Assembly: GCA_023053545.1 (NCBI GenBank)
Contig: JAKZAN010000007.1
Span: 8,494,001 to 8,558,000, forward strand
Origin: Lepidurus packardi
Lineage: Eukaryota; Arthropoda; Branchiopoda; Notostraca; Triopsidae
DNA: 64,000 nt
Direction: 5' to 3'
Shown piece after piece: positions 13,815 to 27,400 of the stretch. The first letter of the stretch is position 1. Every line of letters starts with the position of its first letter. The notes beneath the pieces were generated by a model. The model searched no databases. It had not been told where the DNA came from and saw only the letters and a list, made by a program, of their open reading frames with translations. The position numbers were made by a program, and so were the translations under genes.

Positions 13815-16689
13815 TTTTAATAGTTCTAAGCACCGCGTAAAACGCGGCAAAGTCTAGGGAGACAAGGATATACCACGTGCACCGCTGCGGGTTTCATGCG
13901 GCTGCTGAAAAGTCCTAGAGTAGCCTCCTCCAACAGGGCTGAATCCGCTTTTATGTATTCGTTGCTTTCTAAGCGGTCAGGCTAGTCTAACGACACAACA
14001 CCTTAGACCCTCTCTTGTCTACATCTGTCAGGTAAAACGGTCGGGCTAGCCTGTGCGGAAATTTATTCCATACTTTGCTCCGCCCTCTACAAACTTATCC
14101 TGCAGGACAGACAAATATCTCGGAAGCCGGCTATTCGGAAAAAATCATAAGACCTTATGAAAAGTTCGATTTCGAACATTCTATACTGGCGTGGGAAAAG
14201 ATCACCAGCCCTTCAAATATAAATAGCTCGATAAGCAAAGGTAGAAAAGTGACCCATAAGCTATTTTGGAAATATGACTAAAATTAAGCAGGACAAGTCG
14301 GACTAAAAAGGCAATTGGGACATACCTTTAGAACCGTACACAAGTATGATCTGTCCTGCGATACGAGATATGTTGCCTAGCACGACATGCGACGATTAAA
14401 AAGCACTAATAATGTCATTCTAAGCTAATATGGCTTAAACGAATGAGTTACTTATCATATGCAGCACCTCTTAGATACAGAGCAAGTGAATTAACAGAGC
14501 TGGGGCGACTTACTTTGCAGTTAACCTTTCGAGCTGTCCATATAGGGCGAAGCACTCAAAGCAGGGGAATTCAACGAAGTTGAATGCCGTCCTCGTCCCA
14601 CTTTTCCCCCATAAGGCTTCGTTGTTCAGACATCAGGCACAGCGAAGGTCTTAGACGGGATAAAAGATATCTCTCGATGGTTCCATAGTATTGTCTGATA
14701 TTAGGAACATTTTTGGCAGGTAAGTATTAAACCAGTCAAAGCGCCGGCGAATCTGTCTACCTTCTGGCTAGCCGAACAGCATCTTTTTGAGTTGTTGAAT
14801 AGCGCGAATTCGCGGAACATCAGGACGAGGATGTCAAGTTCGCCGGTGCTGTTTTTCGCAGTCTGCTCTAACCATATGGTCATTTTAGCCTTGGCCTTTT
14901 TCGTGCTCTGTGTGAAAGCCTGCGTCGACGATTCGAGTCTTATGCTGCTTTCTGAATACTAAAAAAAATCGTAGATTTATCATAACGTGATGCATAATTG
15001 GTCTCGTGTACTCTCTTGCATTCGCAATCTGTCGGAAAACCCGCGTGGTCGGGAACATTCCCTTGGCTCCATGCCTCAACGAAGCTGCCACGGTCGATAG
15101 GCGAAAAATCCAAAGTAGTATTGGAAATACGGTGAAAACAACGACAAGTTGCTTGTGCGGTAAGTAAATGGCGTCCGGTTTCCAAGCAAGTTGCCGGGAT
15201 TCGAGGAAGCACTGAAACGATGGTCATTCATATTTTTGCGAATTGTTCCCATTAAATCCCCTAACCGAAAGGGTCAACAAGCAAGACGATACAAATGGGG
15301 CTACAAAGGCTATTAACCTCCGTCCAAACCTTAGATGGAATAAAGTTTGGACTTTCTCGGCGACTCTTTCAAGTCAGCGTACAAGGTATTGCAAAACGCG
15401 GCTACAAGTTGGAGATCATTTGCAATTCAAACGAATAAAACCGCTAGCAAACGAGCAACTAGTTTCGTTTTTTCTTTCTTTCTCGTTCTCCTTCGAGTTA
15501 CTCCTGTCCGTTTCAAATGAGCTACGAGGATGGCATTACTCCTCTAACACCCAATTGTTACAGAAAAACCAACACCTCTTCCAAGTTAGGTCATAACAAT
15601 TGAACCTCTACGTCCCACGGGCACAAATAATACATATATTATAGAAGCTGCCGGTTACTGAACTGCGTCCAAAAATTTTATTTTTACTAGGAAAATCAGT
15701 GTCCCTGCGAGGCTTGCTTACAGCGTATTTACAATCACAAGAAGCCGAGAGGCTATTTTGTCTCGGAACAGGAAGGTACTCCATCACCCTGAAATACAAT
15801 ACAGACCAACGACCAAAAGGCCAATGCTACAAAGTAAGGATAATGAGAACCTGCAGCGTAAACCGTAGTTATACGATAAAAACGACAGCTTGGCTTGGCA
15901 ACATTTGGTCCCTGCCAAATTCCGAACAGCTGGGATTAGGGAAGAAGCTTCCCGGTATCATCAACCACCTGACGGGAGGTAAAACTTGCAGAGCGAAGAC
16001 CACGCAATATAAAAAAAGGCGCTGAAAGTAAGGAAACCGTACAGTTATGCGGCCCAGGCTACTTGTTTTCAACTACACCAGCAGTAACTCGTTCCGAAAC
16101 TCTTGTAGTCTTATTCGGTTGGACGGTCCGCAAAAAGGTATCTCTATGTAGGGCACCTATTTTATCCGTGATATGAGATTTACACCAACTTAAACTGGCT
16201 TGAAAAACTGGGCTTTCTCCTTCCTTCCTCAAATCCCCGAAAATGAAACAAAAGTTGGCTACGATTTAGTCCGCAATGCGGAATTGAGAAGTTTGGATAC
16301 CAGAAAGGATCCACGCGCATCACGTTACCAAATTTCGCTTGAATATCACACACAAATATGCATGAGAATAGGGAGATCCCAAAGTCCTTCCTGTCCAAAA
16401 GGACAAACGAATCTCATCAAGTTCATGTACAGTATTAAAACCATGTGCCCAAGCTACCATGTTTAAGACACGTTGGCATTGCTAATGATCTACCATTTCA
16501 AGTTAATAGCCCGAGTCCTTTACCATTTACGTTGTGTGTCCACTAGTGCTCTGCATTTCGGTAAAAACTTTCAACGCATGTCTTTCCTCGAAGACCAGGT
16601 TCTCCCGGTCCCTTGTCTATGCAGGTACGAAGGTAGGAACAACAGGAGGAGAATTTTCCACGTCACGCTCAGGTAAAGTGAGCTTCGTG

Positions 16690-17602
16690 TCCTTATAAGG
16701 CATTCTACTCCTTATAAGGACATGCTAGAGCTGATTGGCTGCCGCCATAAACGCCGGCTTAAAGAGCAAGAGCAATTGTGGGCATTTCGACTTCAACGGC
16801 ATGGGGCTTTTAACGGAACCTGCAATCCCTACGAGCTTCCCTTAGCTCCAGAGCCCTGGCCCGATTGCTATTACACAGTGTTCAATAAGTCAAGGCGAAC
16901 AAAACGTTCGAAATCGCGTCAAAAAGCTGACTTGTTGACCACCACGCAGATCTTTCCAGATGTTATAATTGCTTTTGAAAACCACGACGATGATCAAGCA
17001 TTCGGCACGGGATCAAAACAGGCCTGCGTATACAGCAGGACGAGCATGTGTTACATGAGACTGGAATACTAAAACTGGTCTAGTTGACTTTGGCTGAATC
17101 TTTTGCATTTGGATGCAAAACTACATTTACTCGCTTTCTGTACCGTTCCCTTGTTTCACATGACCTCACCTTTCCCTATGGCTTGATGACGAGGCTCTTC
17201 TATCTTGGATCGTGTCCATAACTGCAACATGCCACAACGTCCGTCCCGTGCCCATATTAGGGACAGCATCCTAACCTTCGACCTTTTCATGGAAAGAGAG
17301 AGTGAGTCGGCTTCGGCCGTGCCTAGCCTTATCAATAAATAAATTTAAGCCAAAGGATACGAAAGATACACATACACCGGACATATGAGTGTCCTTTATC
17401 CAATCGCTTTTACTCAAGAAGTAATACCCCGGAAATTATTATAGTGCAATCACAGCTTACATAATCAGCAATAGGATCAGAGTTTCAACAAATTGGGAAA
17501 ATACAATTCATGGGACTCCCAAGTGCATCTAAATGGTTTCCTTTTCAAGAGAAAGAGAGAGAGAGAGGGGGAGAGAGAGAGATAAAACTTGTCCAATTAT
17601 GG
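16690..17602. promoter_or_regulatory. Cluster of CArG boxes and a GA tract upstream of actin
   Basis: Four perfect CC(A/T)6GG sites lie 0.4-1.35 kb upstream of the actin TATA box: CCTTATAAGG at 16691-16700 and again at 16710-16719 (arranged as an inverted repeat with TGT/ACA flanks), CCATATTAGG at 17252-17261 and CCAATTATGG at 17593-17602. A GA-rich tract lies at 17549-17582, right beside the last one. CArG boxes bind serum response factor, a standard regulator of actin genes, and GA tracts bind GAGA-type factors in arthropods. Function is inferred from motif and position. Confidence 0.6.
17549..17582 (+). repeat. GA-rich microsatellite
   Basis: Mostly (GA)n with a short GGGG interruption. 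It may serve as a GAGA-factor binding region for the actin gene about 0.45 kb downstream. Confidence 0.8.
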
Positions 17603-18006
17603 GTCTACATGACTAGGGAGTTGTCCTGTTGGTTTTGAATCCATGACACTTTTGGAGCTGGAGCACACAAGTTTCCCAAAACAGGCTGGGTTTCTTTAGC
17701 ATCGCATGATAATCCCGAAAAGCATGGACTTCTATGGCCACAGAATTAAGATCCCCCAAAAGGACGTTCCCGGCCATGACCATATTGCCATAGTAGGTCA
17801 AAAATTTTGAGCATGGTGCCGGACGATGACGACGGATGCTGTGGGAGCTTTATTGCCGTGCTGGAGAAAAAGCACAAACAAGTATAGTTGTATGAGGCAA
17901 GTCTTAGGATAGTAACTTGGGTGAAACGCCTACTTTCTGAGGAGCGTGACGTCACAGCAAGTGGGCTCATTCCCAAAATCCTCTTGGCGGCGGAAACGGC
18001 GTCAGG

Positions 18007-18034
18007 TATAAAATACGAAGCCCGCACCTAGTTC

Positions 18035-18040
<6 letters not shown>
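18007..18040 (+). promoter_or_regulatory. Actin core promoter: TATA box and initiator
   Basis: TATAAAAT at 18007-18014 is followed 28 nt later by an arthropod-type initiator TTCAGCTT at 18032-18039, placing the start site near 18035. The first exon is then short and non-coding, ending at a donor (CCAG|GTGGGT) at 18067. A leader intron runs to the acceptor TCTTCAG at 18441. A 5' UTR intron is common in animal actin genes. Confidence 0.7.
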
Positions 18041-20258
<2,218 letters not shown>

Positions 20259-20475
20259 GTATAACAACATTTAAATCCCACTTCTCAACTTTTCCTTTTT
20301 AGTAACGGTGATCTCGAACGATCCAACACGAGGCAACAATACGGTCAAGCATGCTCCATGTCCAAAAAAGGCAAAGTAAACGAGTCCCAGTTTTGGTCGG
20401 GTTCCTTTATAAAGTGCTGGACTTATCACGTCGAAGGATGTGGTCCCGGGTCCTGACGTTCTCCACGAAACAGCA

Positions 20476-20485
20476 CCATATAAGG
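20476..20485. promoter_or_regulatory. CArG box downstream of actin
   Basis: CCATATAAGG, a perfect CC(A/T)6GG site about 220 bp past the actin polyadenylation signal. It is a fifth site around this gene, and a single match could be chance. Confidence 0.35.
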
Positions 20486-20951
20486 ATGGGTTTTGGACAG
20501 ACAGTTGTTATTATACTTTTTTTTTATTTATTTAAAGGGCCTGCATCCTTTCTTACTCTTGTTTTTGTGGAAGAAGAAAACTAAACCGACGAATCAAGTC
20601 TGTGCTACTAACTTAAAAACATTGCGCTATTTATTCCCATGTTATAAAAGGTCTGTTAAAACAAGTCAGTTGCTTCTTTTTTTTACAATCTCCATAAAGG
20701 ACTAAAAGGGCTCAGATAAAACAAACAACGCCACGATTAAAAAGTACGTAGTAAACAGCACATAAGGTTCCGTTACATCACAGATCAATACGACCGACGT
20801 TTTTACTCATGTCTTGAACGTTTTCCATTGGGTTTCCTTTTTTCCAGCTGAGTTTCTTACAGAAACATACTCAGGTATTCGCCAGAGAGGAACATTCCAC
20901 GATCCCTAAAAAGAGTCCCAGCATCACCTACGATGGCGTTTACGGGTGCTA

Positions 20952-23036
20952 TCATTTACGCCTTTGCTTCTCGAGGTGGTACTGGCTACCCATGGTAATA
21001 CAAATTCCCTTCAAGTTGAGAAACCAAATTACTTATTTTCAAATTATATTACTTAATTTATAAAGTGCATTAGCTACTATAGAGAATGACTAATTAAGCG
21101 TTGAAAGTAGATACTTACGATTGCTGGAGCGCTGGTAAAGGAGCTCCGAACGCTGTTACAGGCAGCCAAGGCTCAATTTGAAGGGCAGATGCATTGTCAG
21201 GATCATGCCACAACGTTGATAAGTTTCCCAGATTATCCTGGTTTCTCAGGTCACGATTGTCGATTCCTCTTTCTTGACATCGGTCTTCGCCTTCGTATCG
21301 GGCTCTGAGCTTTTCATATTGCCTCTGTTCCCGAATTCGCTGCAAATCCCATCTAAATGGCCCAAAGAGAGGCGAGGAGCTTTACATAAGAATTCTGCAT
21401 TCCTAACTAAAGCTTTTCAAGTGGTTACCTCTTTCTTCTTTTTTCATCAAATTCATGCTTGTGATGTCTCTTGAGAAAAACCTCGTTGTCGAGGTTCTCG
21501 GTTCCATCAGTCGCAGATAAACGAGGTAAAAGCTTTATACACCATCGTGGAACCTAGAAATTAATTTATAAATAAAGATTCTCTAAGTTCTTTTAAATAT
21601 ATAAAATTAATACTTCAATTTCTGACGAGTCTAGAATTGCATCTTCTATATCGGAAACTTGTTCTTCCCCTACTAGGGTAAAGTAGGGCGTTTCTGTAGT
21701 AAGGATGGAATCAGTTTTCACTAAGCTCGCTTCTTTAGGTGGGCCTGTAGAAGGGATGGGGGGGAAAAGAAGAAATTAGAGAACAAAAGAGATATCAATT
21801 GGTCGTGCATTACCTTTTTCTGACAGCCGCCTTTGTATCCTCACATGCTCGGGATTTATGCATGTAGGCACTGGAGACGGTGACTCAGCTTTCAACTGTA
21901 CTTCATTGGGCTCAGATTTAACCCGGCTATCGAGTTGACTGTGAAGTCGTCTTCGCTTGAAAGGAGACCGGGAATTTTGGTCGCCGCTGGTTTTGCGCGG
22001 AGCTTTACTAGGCAGTGAAACAGACGTCGATTGCTTTGTATGTAAGTCGAGGACCAGCGGTTCCTCCTCCGGAGTTTCTGTGACGTTATTTTCGATTCGA
22101 ATATTAGTTAAAATTTCTACGCGCTGCTTGATTTTCTCTGGTAATTTAAGTTTCTTTGATTTGGAGCGAGAAGAAGCGATTTTTTCTGCTCTTGTACTTG
22201 GTAGCTGCACTTCGGTATTAGTCACAATTTTTGCTGAGCGGTGCTTGACCGTTTCAAGGTCAGATCTGTCCTGCACTGTCACAGTAAGTGTCTCTTCATC
22301 CGTGGAGGCGGAAGATGCGGGTGCACTGGGAATAGAGTTTGAAACGCCACTTTCTGTTGAAGTTGGAACTGGGGTGGAACTTAGAGAAGAAGCTACTGGC
22401 AAAACGTCGTTTTTGGTTACGAAAGGTGGGACTAAAATTCTTCTTTCGCTGCGCTCCAGTCTCTGCTTCAGCTGTAACGTAAAAAAAGATTGAATTTATT
22501 TTTAGACTTTGGGAAAAAGCCGTGCGTACGTAAATTTTGACCATGAAAAATCTTGATTCAAAACCCATCAAATATGTATATATACATAAACCATGCCCAT
22601 TGGTTACCGTCTGATTTTCAGCTTTTACTTGAGCTATTTCCTTATCCTTCGTCGCTAAGAGTTCCGCCTGGTGCTGAGCCAAGTCCAGATGAAGCAAGAC
22701 CAACGTTTTGAGATGGTCCACTTCCGAAATTTCACTTTTTCCGTTCGGTATATTGGCTTGTTTGCCATAGTTGTGGGAATTTGCATACATATGGTCCATC
22801 TGACAAGGTAAGCCCATGGCTGCATTTGCAGCCGTAGTGCTTGAAGTGGTGAGAGAAGTGGAACCAGAGCCGACACTGGTTTTAGCTTTGACGTCACTTT
22901 TCATTGGCTTGGCGGCGGCGGGAGACGCGGGACTTGGTAAATCGGCATGTTTTCGAGACGTAAGTGCCATGTTTCGGTACTCAACTAAACCAATTCGTGC
23001 TAACTGCATCACTTGTAAAGGTGCACGTGTTTTCAT
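20952..23036 (-). CDS. msl-1: MSL1 (male-specific lethal 1 homologue)
   Basis: Exons 23036-22608, 22471-21814, 21744-21614, 21553-21429, 21352-21119 and 20985-20952: 1611 nt, 536 aa. Residues 101-153 form the coiled coil (HLKTLVLLHLDLAQHQAELL, then KDKEIAQVKAEN and LKQRLERSERR). The middle is Ser/Thr-rich with basic patches (SPFKRRRLHS). The PEHE region from about 407 reads GTENLDNEVFLKRHHKH, DEKRRKRWDLQRIREQRQ and EPWLPVTAFGAPLP, which is diagnostic of MSL1. MSL1 is the scaffold that binds MSL2 by the coiled coil and MOF/MSL3 by the PEHE region in the complex that acetylates histone H4 Lys16. If the strong donor TC|GTAAGT in the last exon is not used, translation stops at 21115 with a 526-aa product. 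Confidence 0.9.
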
Positions 23037-24486
23037 AGCATATTAATCACGGTTTTCATTTATTTGTCCACTTTTTGTACAATGTAAACACCACGCCACA
23101 AATGTCACAGGGCAAATCTAGAGAGTTGCGTTCTAAAACGGACTCTCTGTCTACGTCAACGCCATCTACCAAGAGTCATAGATAGTAGATAGTTACAAAT
23201 CGTGCGCGCAAATTTCCCGCGTCGTGTCAGTCGGTAGAGCGTGGGACTTTTAATCCTTTAAATTTTCCGCGTCATTTCTTAACCCAAGGATAAAGAGCTA
23301 AGAGCCCTACACATGATTATAAAGGAGTTATGTAATGCTTTCGAATGCATGCACTTGTTTCTACAAGAAATCCATGTCTATTTTCTTTGAAGCAAAAGGG
23401 AACGCCAGCGTTGGACAGTGTCATGTATTTTCAATGCGCTAGACGGTTGACCTTTATGAGTGCTCTCTGTGTCGTTTGAAGTCCTTGCTGAACCTATTAC
23501 ATTTGACAATAGTCCGAAGTTTCGACTTGGGAAGTTTAGCTCCAGCAATGAACTTTGGGAAGGCCCCGGATCCGAGCTACTAAAGGAGTTCCGACATAAC
23601 AGTAATCTGTTTTGCGAGTTGTTCTGTGTTTACTACCGGGTCAGGGAGCCGAGATTTTGGTACATACCCATTATTAGGCAAGCAAAAGGGACGGCGATGC
23701 CGTTGCGGGAGCACCTCGAACAATGATTGGGGGGCGGCAGGCGTCGTCGGCCTTGTCGCTTTTCCTTGTTCACCGTATTGATTATGTCAAGACCTTACGC
23801 GAGGCTCGTATACAAAGCAAAAACTCCGCATGCACACTAAGCAACTCCAACGACTCTCATTGCCCCAGTTGGTCCCTTCGTCTTGGGAGGAAACAGCTCG
23901 TATGTGGAGACTATAAGCCTAACCATAAAAATGATCTATTTCGTGAGTTCACTAATGGTCGTAACTTCTTACAAGTTAGCGTTATAAAAAATAAAAGTTT
24001 CAGTGTTGTCGTTGGCTCGGCTCCCTGATTCAATGATGGGTTCAGCACAAAGTCTAGTGTGTACCCTTTAAGGATTTTTTTTATATACTGGTTGCTGAAG
24101 AAGTTAGTGATGCCAAACCTGACCGAAATACAAGATCACATCTCACCTGACTTTCCGCTCGTAAAGGTTGTCAATCATGGGAAGGTTGCGCTGGCCGTGG
24201 TAGCTAAACTCAGCTACGGTGCGTCCAAAGACGGAATTTAGAAAGCGTTGCTGGTGCCAAGCCAATTAGGTCGACGTAAGGGTAAAAGGTATTTGATGCA
24301 TACGTTTTTTCTCGTATACGCCATATCTGAAGTCGGTATTTAAAAGGACGGGCAGTGATTAGGTCGTAATTGTTAATAAGAGCTTTAGTTGAGTTAAGCC
24401 CTGACAAATCACATGACAGGACATGAACGAGACGTGCTACTCAATGGAAAAGCTAATCTGGTTAACATGGTGAGCTTCCCCCCGAG
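23037..24486. other. Intergenic, between divergent MSL1 and M13 peptidase
   Basis: It holds the two upstream regions. The frames here are unsupported. A short tRNA-Lys-like fragment at 23226-23256 is the only item I recognise. Confidence 0.5.
23226..23256 (+). repeat. Partial tRNA-Lys(UUU)-like fragment
   Basis: TCAGTCGGTAGAGC followed by GTGGGACTTTTAATCC matches the D arm and anticodon arm of a lysine tRNA with a TTT anticodon. The acceptor stem and T arm are missing on both sides, so this is not a working tRNA gene. It may be a tRNA pseudogene, the head of a tRNA-derived SINE, or chance. Confidence 0.45.
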
Positions 24487-27400
24487 ATGGCAGGAAAAGA
24501 AAAACTCCATCGTGAATCCCTCGTACTCCAACGAAATCACGTGACCAACGGTTACCTGGCCAAAGCGAGCAGCATCGTGGTATCGGGCGTAGAGCGTTCG
24601 AGTCCCGCATCCGAAGTGGCCGTCGACGGCGTCTTCTTCCAACACGTCGTCACTACAGACATGGAAGTGGAAGATGAGCTTGGCTGCGAAGATGTCCAGT
24701 TGCAGGATCATCAAGAATTGCCTACAATAGTGACCGCCCAAGCAGGGGAAGTTACGCAACACACTGTCAACAACTTATCAGCCAACAAACAGACTCGCAA
24801 TTCCCGTACGCGAACTTGGAATCCGTTTCGGAGTCACTCCAGACCCGCCAACAACGATCACAATTACGAGGCCTACACTGTCGTAAGCCAAGTTAGTGAA
24901 AACCATGATCAGTGTCCTAGCATTGCAAAACCCGCAGTGAGACATTCATCGCGAAGATTTACTGCCGAAAAGTGCTTGATAGCACTTTGCGTGCTTCTTG
25001 GAATAACATGCGTTGTGTTGTTCACTCTGGGCTACAATGCTACTAATGGATTCAGACAAGGTAAACCTCCTTAACGTGTTGTCTTTTTTCATTTTTTTTC
25101 TTTATGTTTCGCTTATCTCAATCTAGATTTTTATTCTTACGAAAACACATGTTACAAGACACTACCAGAATTTTATTATGGTGCTTAAAATGTCTTGCAA
25201 GGAGTAATAAACTTATATCTACGACTGCCACGTGCACATTCTCTTAAGATGAATATCACGCTATATGGTAATTCTTCAACAAAGGGAGACTATACACACA
25301 TGCCCCTCTGCTCTTAACATCTTGGAGTGGGTACTCTTGATGAAAAAATGTGTACCATTTCGTTAATTCAAGCCAGAAGCTTTTTTTGTCGCTCCTTTGT
25401 ATCTTTTCTAAGCCTCTAAATGCATCAAGTAGAATCAAGTTGCTGCCTCTTTTTTACTTACAAAGCTCTCAAAGCTTAAGCCTTTTGAATGTTAAAGACT
25501 TCATATTGTCAGGATTCCGGTAATCATTACATCTGCTGTATATGTAAGGAAGTCTTTGCTTTCAAGCAATACACCCGTATCCGTTCCAAAAGTCCCCCTA
25601 AATTTCATATATATTTATTATTTATATATTATATATCTTTATATCTTTATATTTATTTATATATCTACGCTGCTCTATTCTTTGTCTCATAAATCTTGTC
25701 TTCTACGCAGAACCCGGTGCGGTCTGCATGACGGAGGAATGCGTTCGAACAGGTAGGTCGTTTTCTTTATCTTCCCAAAATAAGAATACCAAATATAGGC
25801 TTACGTCCGAGTGAGTTGACCATGCTCTAACGATATATCAGACACGTACAAATGATTAGGTATCGCATATATAACTCTTAGCTGCCATATAAAGCTTACT
25901 TGCGCCACCAAGCGCCCATAACAGGGCACACACTCTTCTCAACGCTTGCCAATTATTTTTCGACCCAAAGCTGTTAACATATTAATCACCTTCTTTTTGT
26001 CATTTGGATTGTATCCACGTATAGCGGCTTCGTTACTGACAGCCATGAATCAAAGTGCGGATCCATGTCACGACTTCTTTCAATTTGCTTGCGGTTCTTG
26101 GAATAAAAACCATCTCATCCCCGAAGATAGATCCAGCATAAGCACCTTTGAAGTCTTGGCTGATCAACTCCAAATCATCCTCAAAGGTATCATTGCAACA
26201 TATCATTGCAACATAATGTTCGATCAATATTCAGTTCATGTAAAATCCTAACTATGCCTGTTGTGGTAAGGTCTGCTGGAGCAAGAATCCAACTTGCAAG
26301 ACAACGCAGCTACCCTCAAAGCCAAAGTCTTTTACCGGTCTTGTATGAATAATAGTAAGTCCAATTCAAGACACATCTACACTTCTCATGTAGCTCCTGG
26401 GGCTCAGCAGTAGCAGACCCCTTGTTTGAAAACTTTTGAAACCCTAATCATTTGCATCCCCCTGACAGCTCAAATTCGTTCCATTGGAGATGAACCGTTA
26501 CGGAAAACCCTGGAGAGTTTAGGCGGCTGGCCGGTACTTAATCCGAACTGGAGTTTGCCAAAGTTTTCGGTCGAAAGTTTGGTGGGACAGTTACGCGGCG
26601 AGTACAATCAAGGAGTTCTAGTCGAGCAGTGGGTTGGACCTGATGATAAGAACTCCTCCGTCAATATCATTCAAGTATTAAAACACGTTTTATTGCACTG
26701 CCCTTGCAAAGTTTAAAGAGACGTTGCGGTACCATTAATTAAACCTGACGGTGACAGCTGGACCAGATGCAATTAGGATTACCTGGACGAGATTACTTCT
26801 TGAAGACCTCGAGCTCCCGGGACTTGAAAGCGTACCTCCGTTACATGACCGAAGTGGCTGTACTTTTAGGCGCTGATAGGAAATATGCCAGCGAGGAGAT
26901 GAAGAGAGTCGTACATTTCGAGACCCTTTTAGCCAACGTAAAATTCATAGTCATGGACCCGCTGCTGCTTTCATGTATAAATAAACATGGATGAATTATT
27001 AGGCCACGCTACCTGAAGCCGATCGTCATGACACAGGAGCAATTTACATGCAAATGCCGCTGTCTGATCTGGAAAAATTGGTCCCAGAGGTGAACTGGCG
27101 TGATTATTTAGCAGCGTTCTTACCTTTTCCCTTTACGGGCCAAGAACCCATCGTGACCTACGCCATGCCGTATTTCCAGGAAATGGGACATTTGCTCCAG
27201 CGAACCGACAAAAGGTAAAGTTTTTTGTAAAAAAAAAACAAAAAACTTTGCTGACTACCTTACATGCTCCTACCATGTTTCGCTATTCTGGAGGGCAGTA
27301 CTAAAGTTACCAGTTGCTATCAAACGTACCCACGGTTTTATTAAGTCTTGGTTTTAATATATGCAAAAGGGTGCTGCACAATTATGCGTTATGGCGATTG

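Larger units (their letters stand above)
12711..16689. other. Long intergenic stretch without recognised genes
   Basis: About 4 kb between OST48 and the putative actin upstream region. Reading frames of up to 117 codons occur on both strands but overlap each other, lack splice context and match nothing known to me. A possible small gene at 13118-13319 and a short telomere-like TTAGG run at 13797-13814 are listed separately. Confidence 0.5.

Noticed and set aside
14701..17072. Several reading frames of 60-117 codons on both strands, considered as decayed retrotransposon pieces
   Set aside because: I could not find any reverse transcriptase, integrase or protease motif, nor terminal repeats.
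21957..22493. 178-codon plus-strand frame over MSL1
   Set aside because: It is the antisense of the Ser/Thr-rich second MSL1 exon, whose own frame continues into the PEHE exons.
24590..24612. GTTCGAGTCCCGC, like a tRNA T arm
   Set aside because: It lies in the first coding exon of the M13 peptidase and has no matching D arm or acceptor stem.
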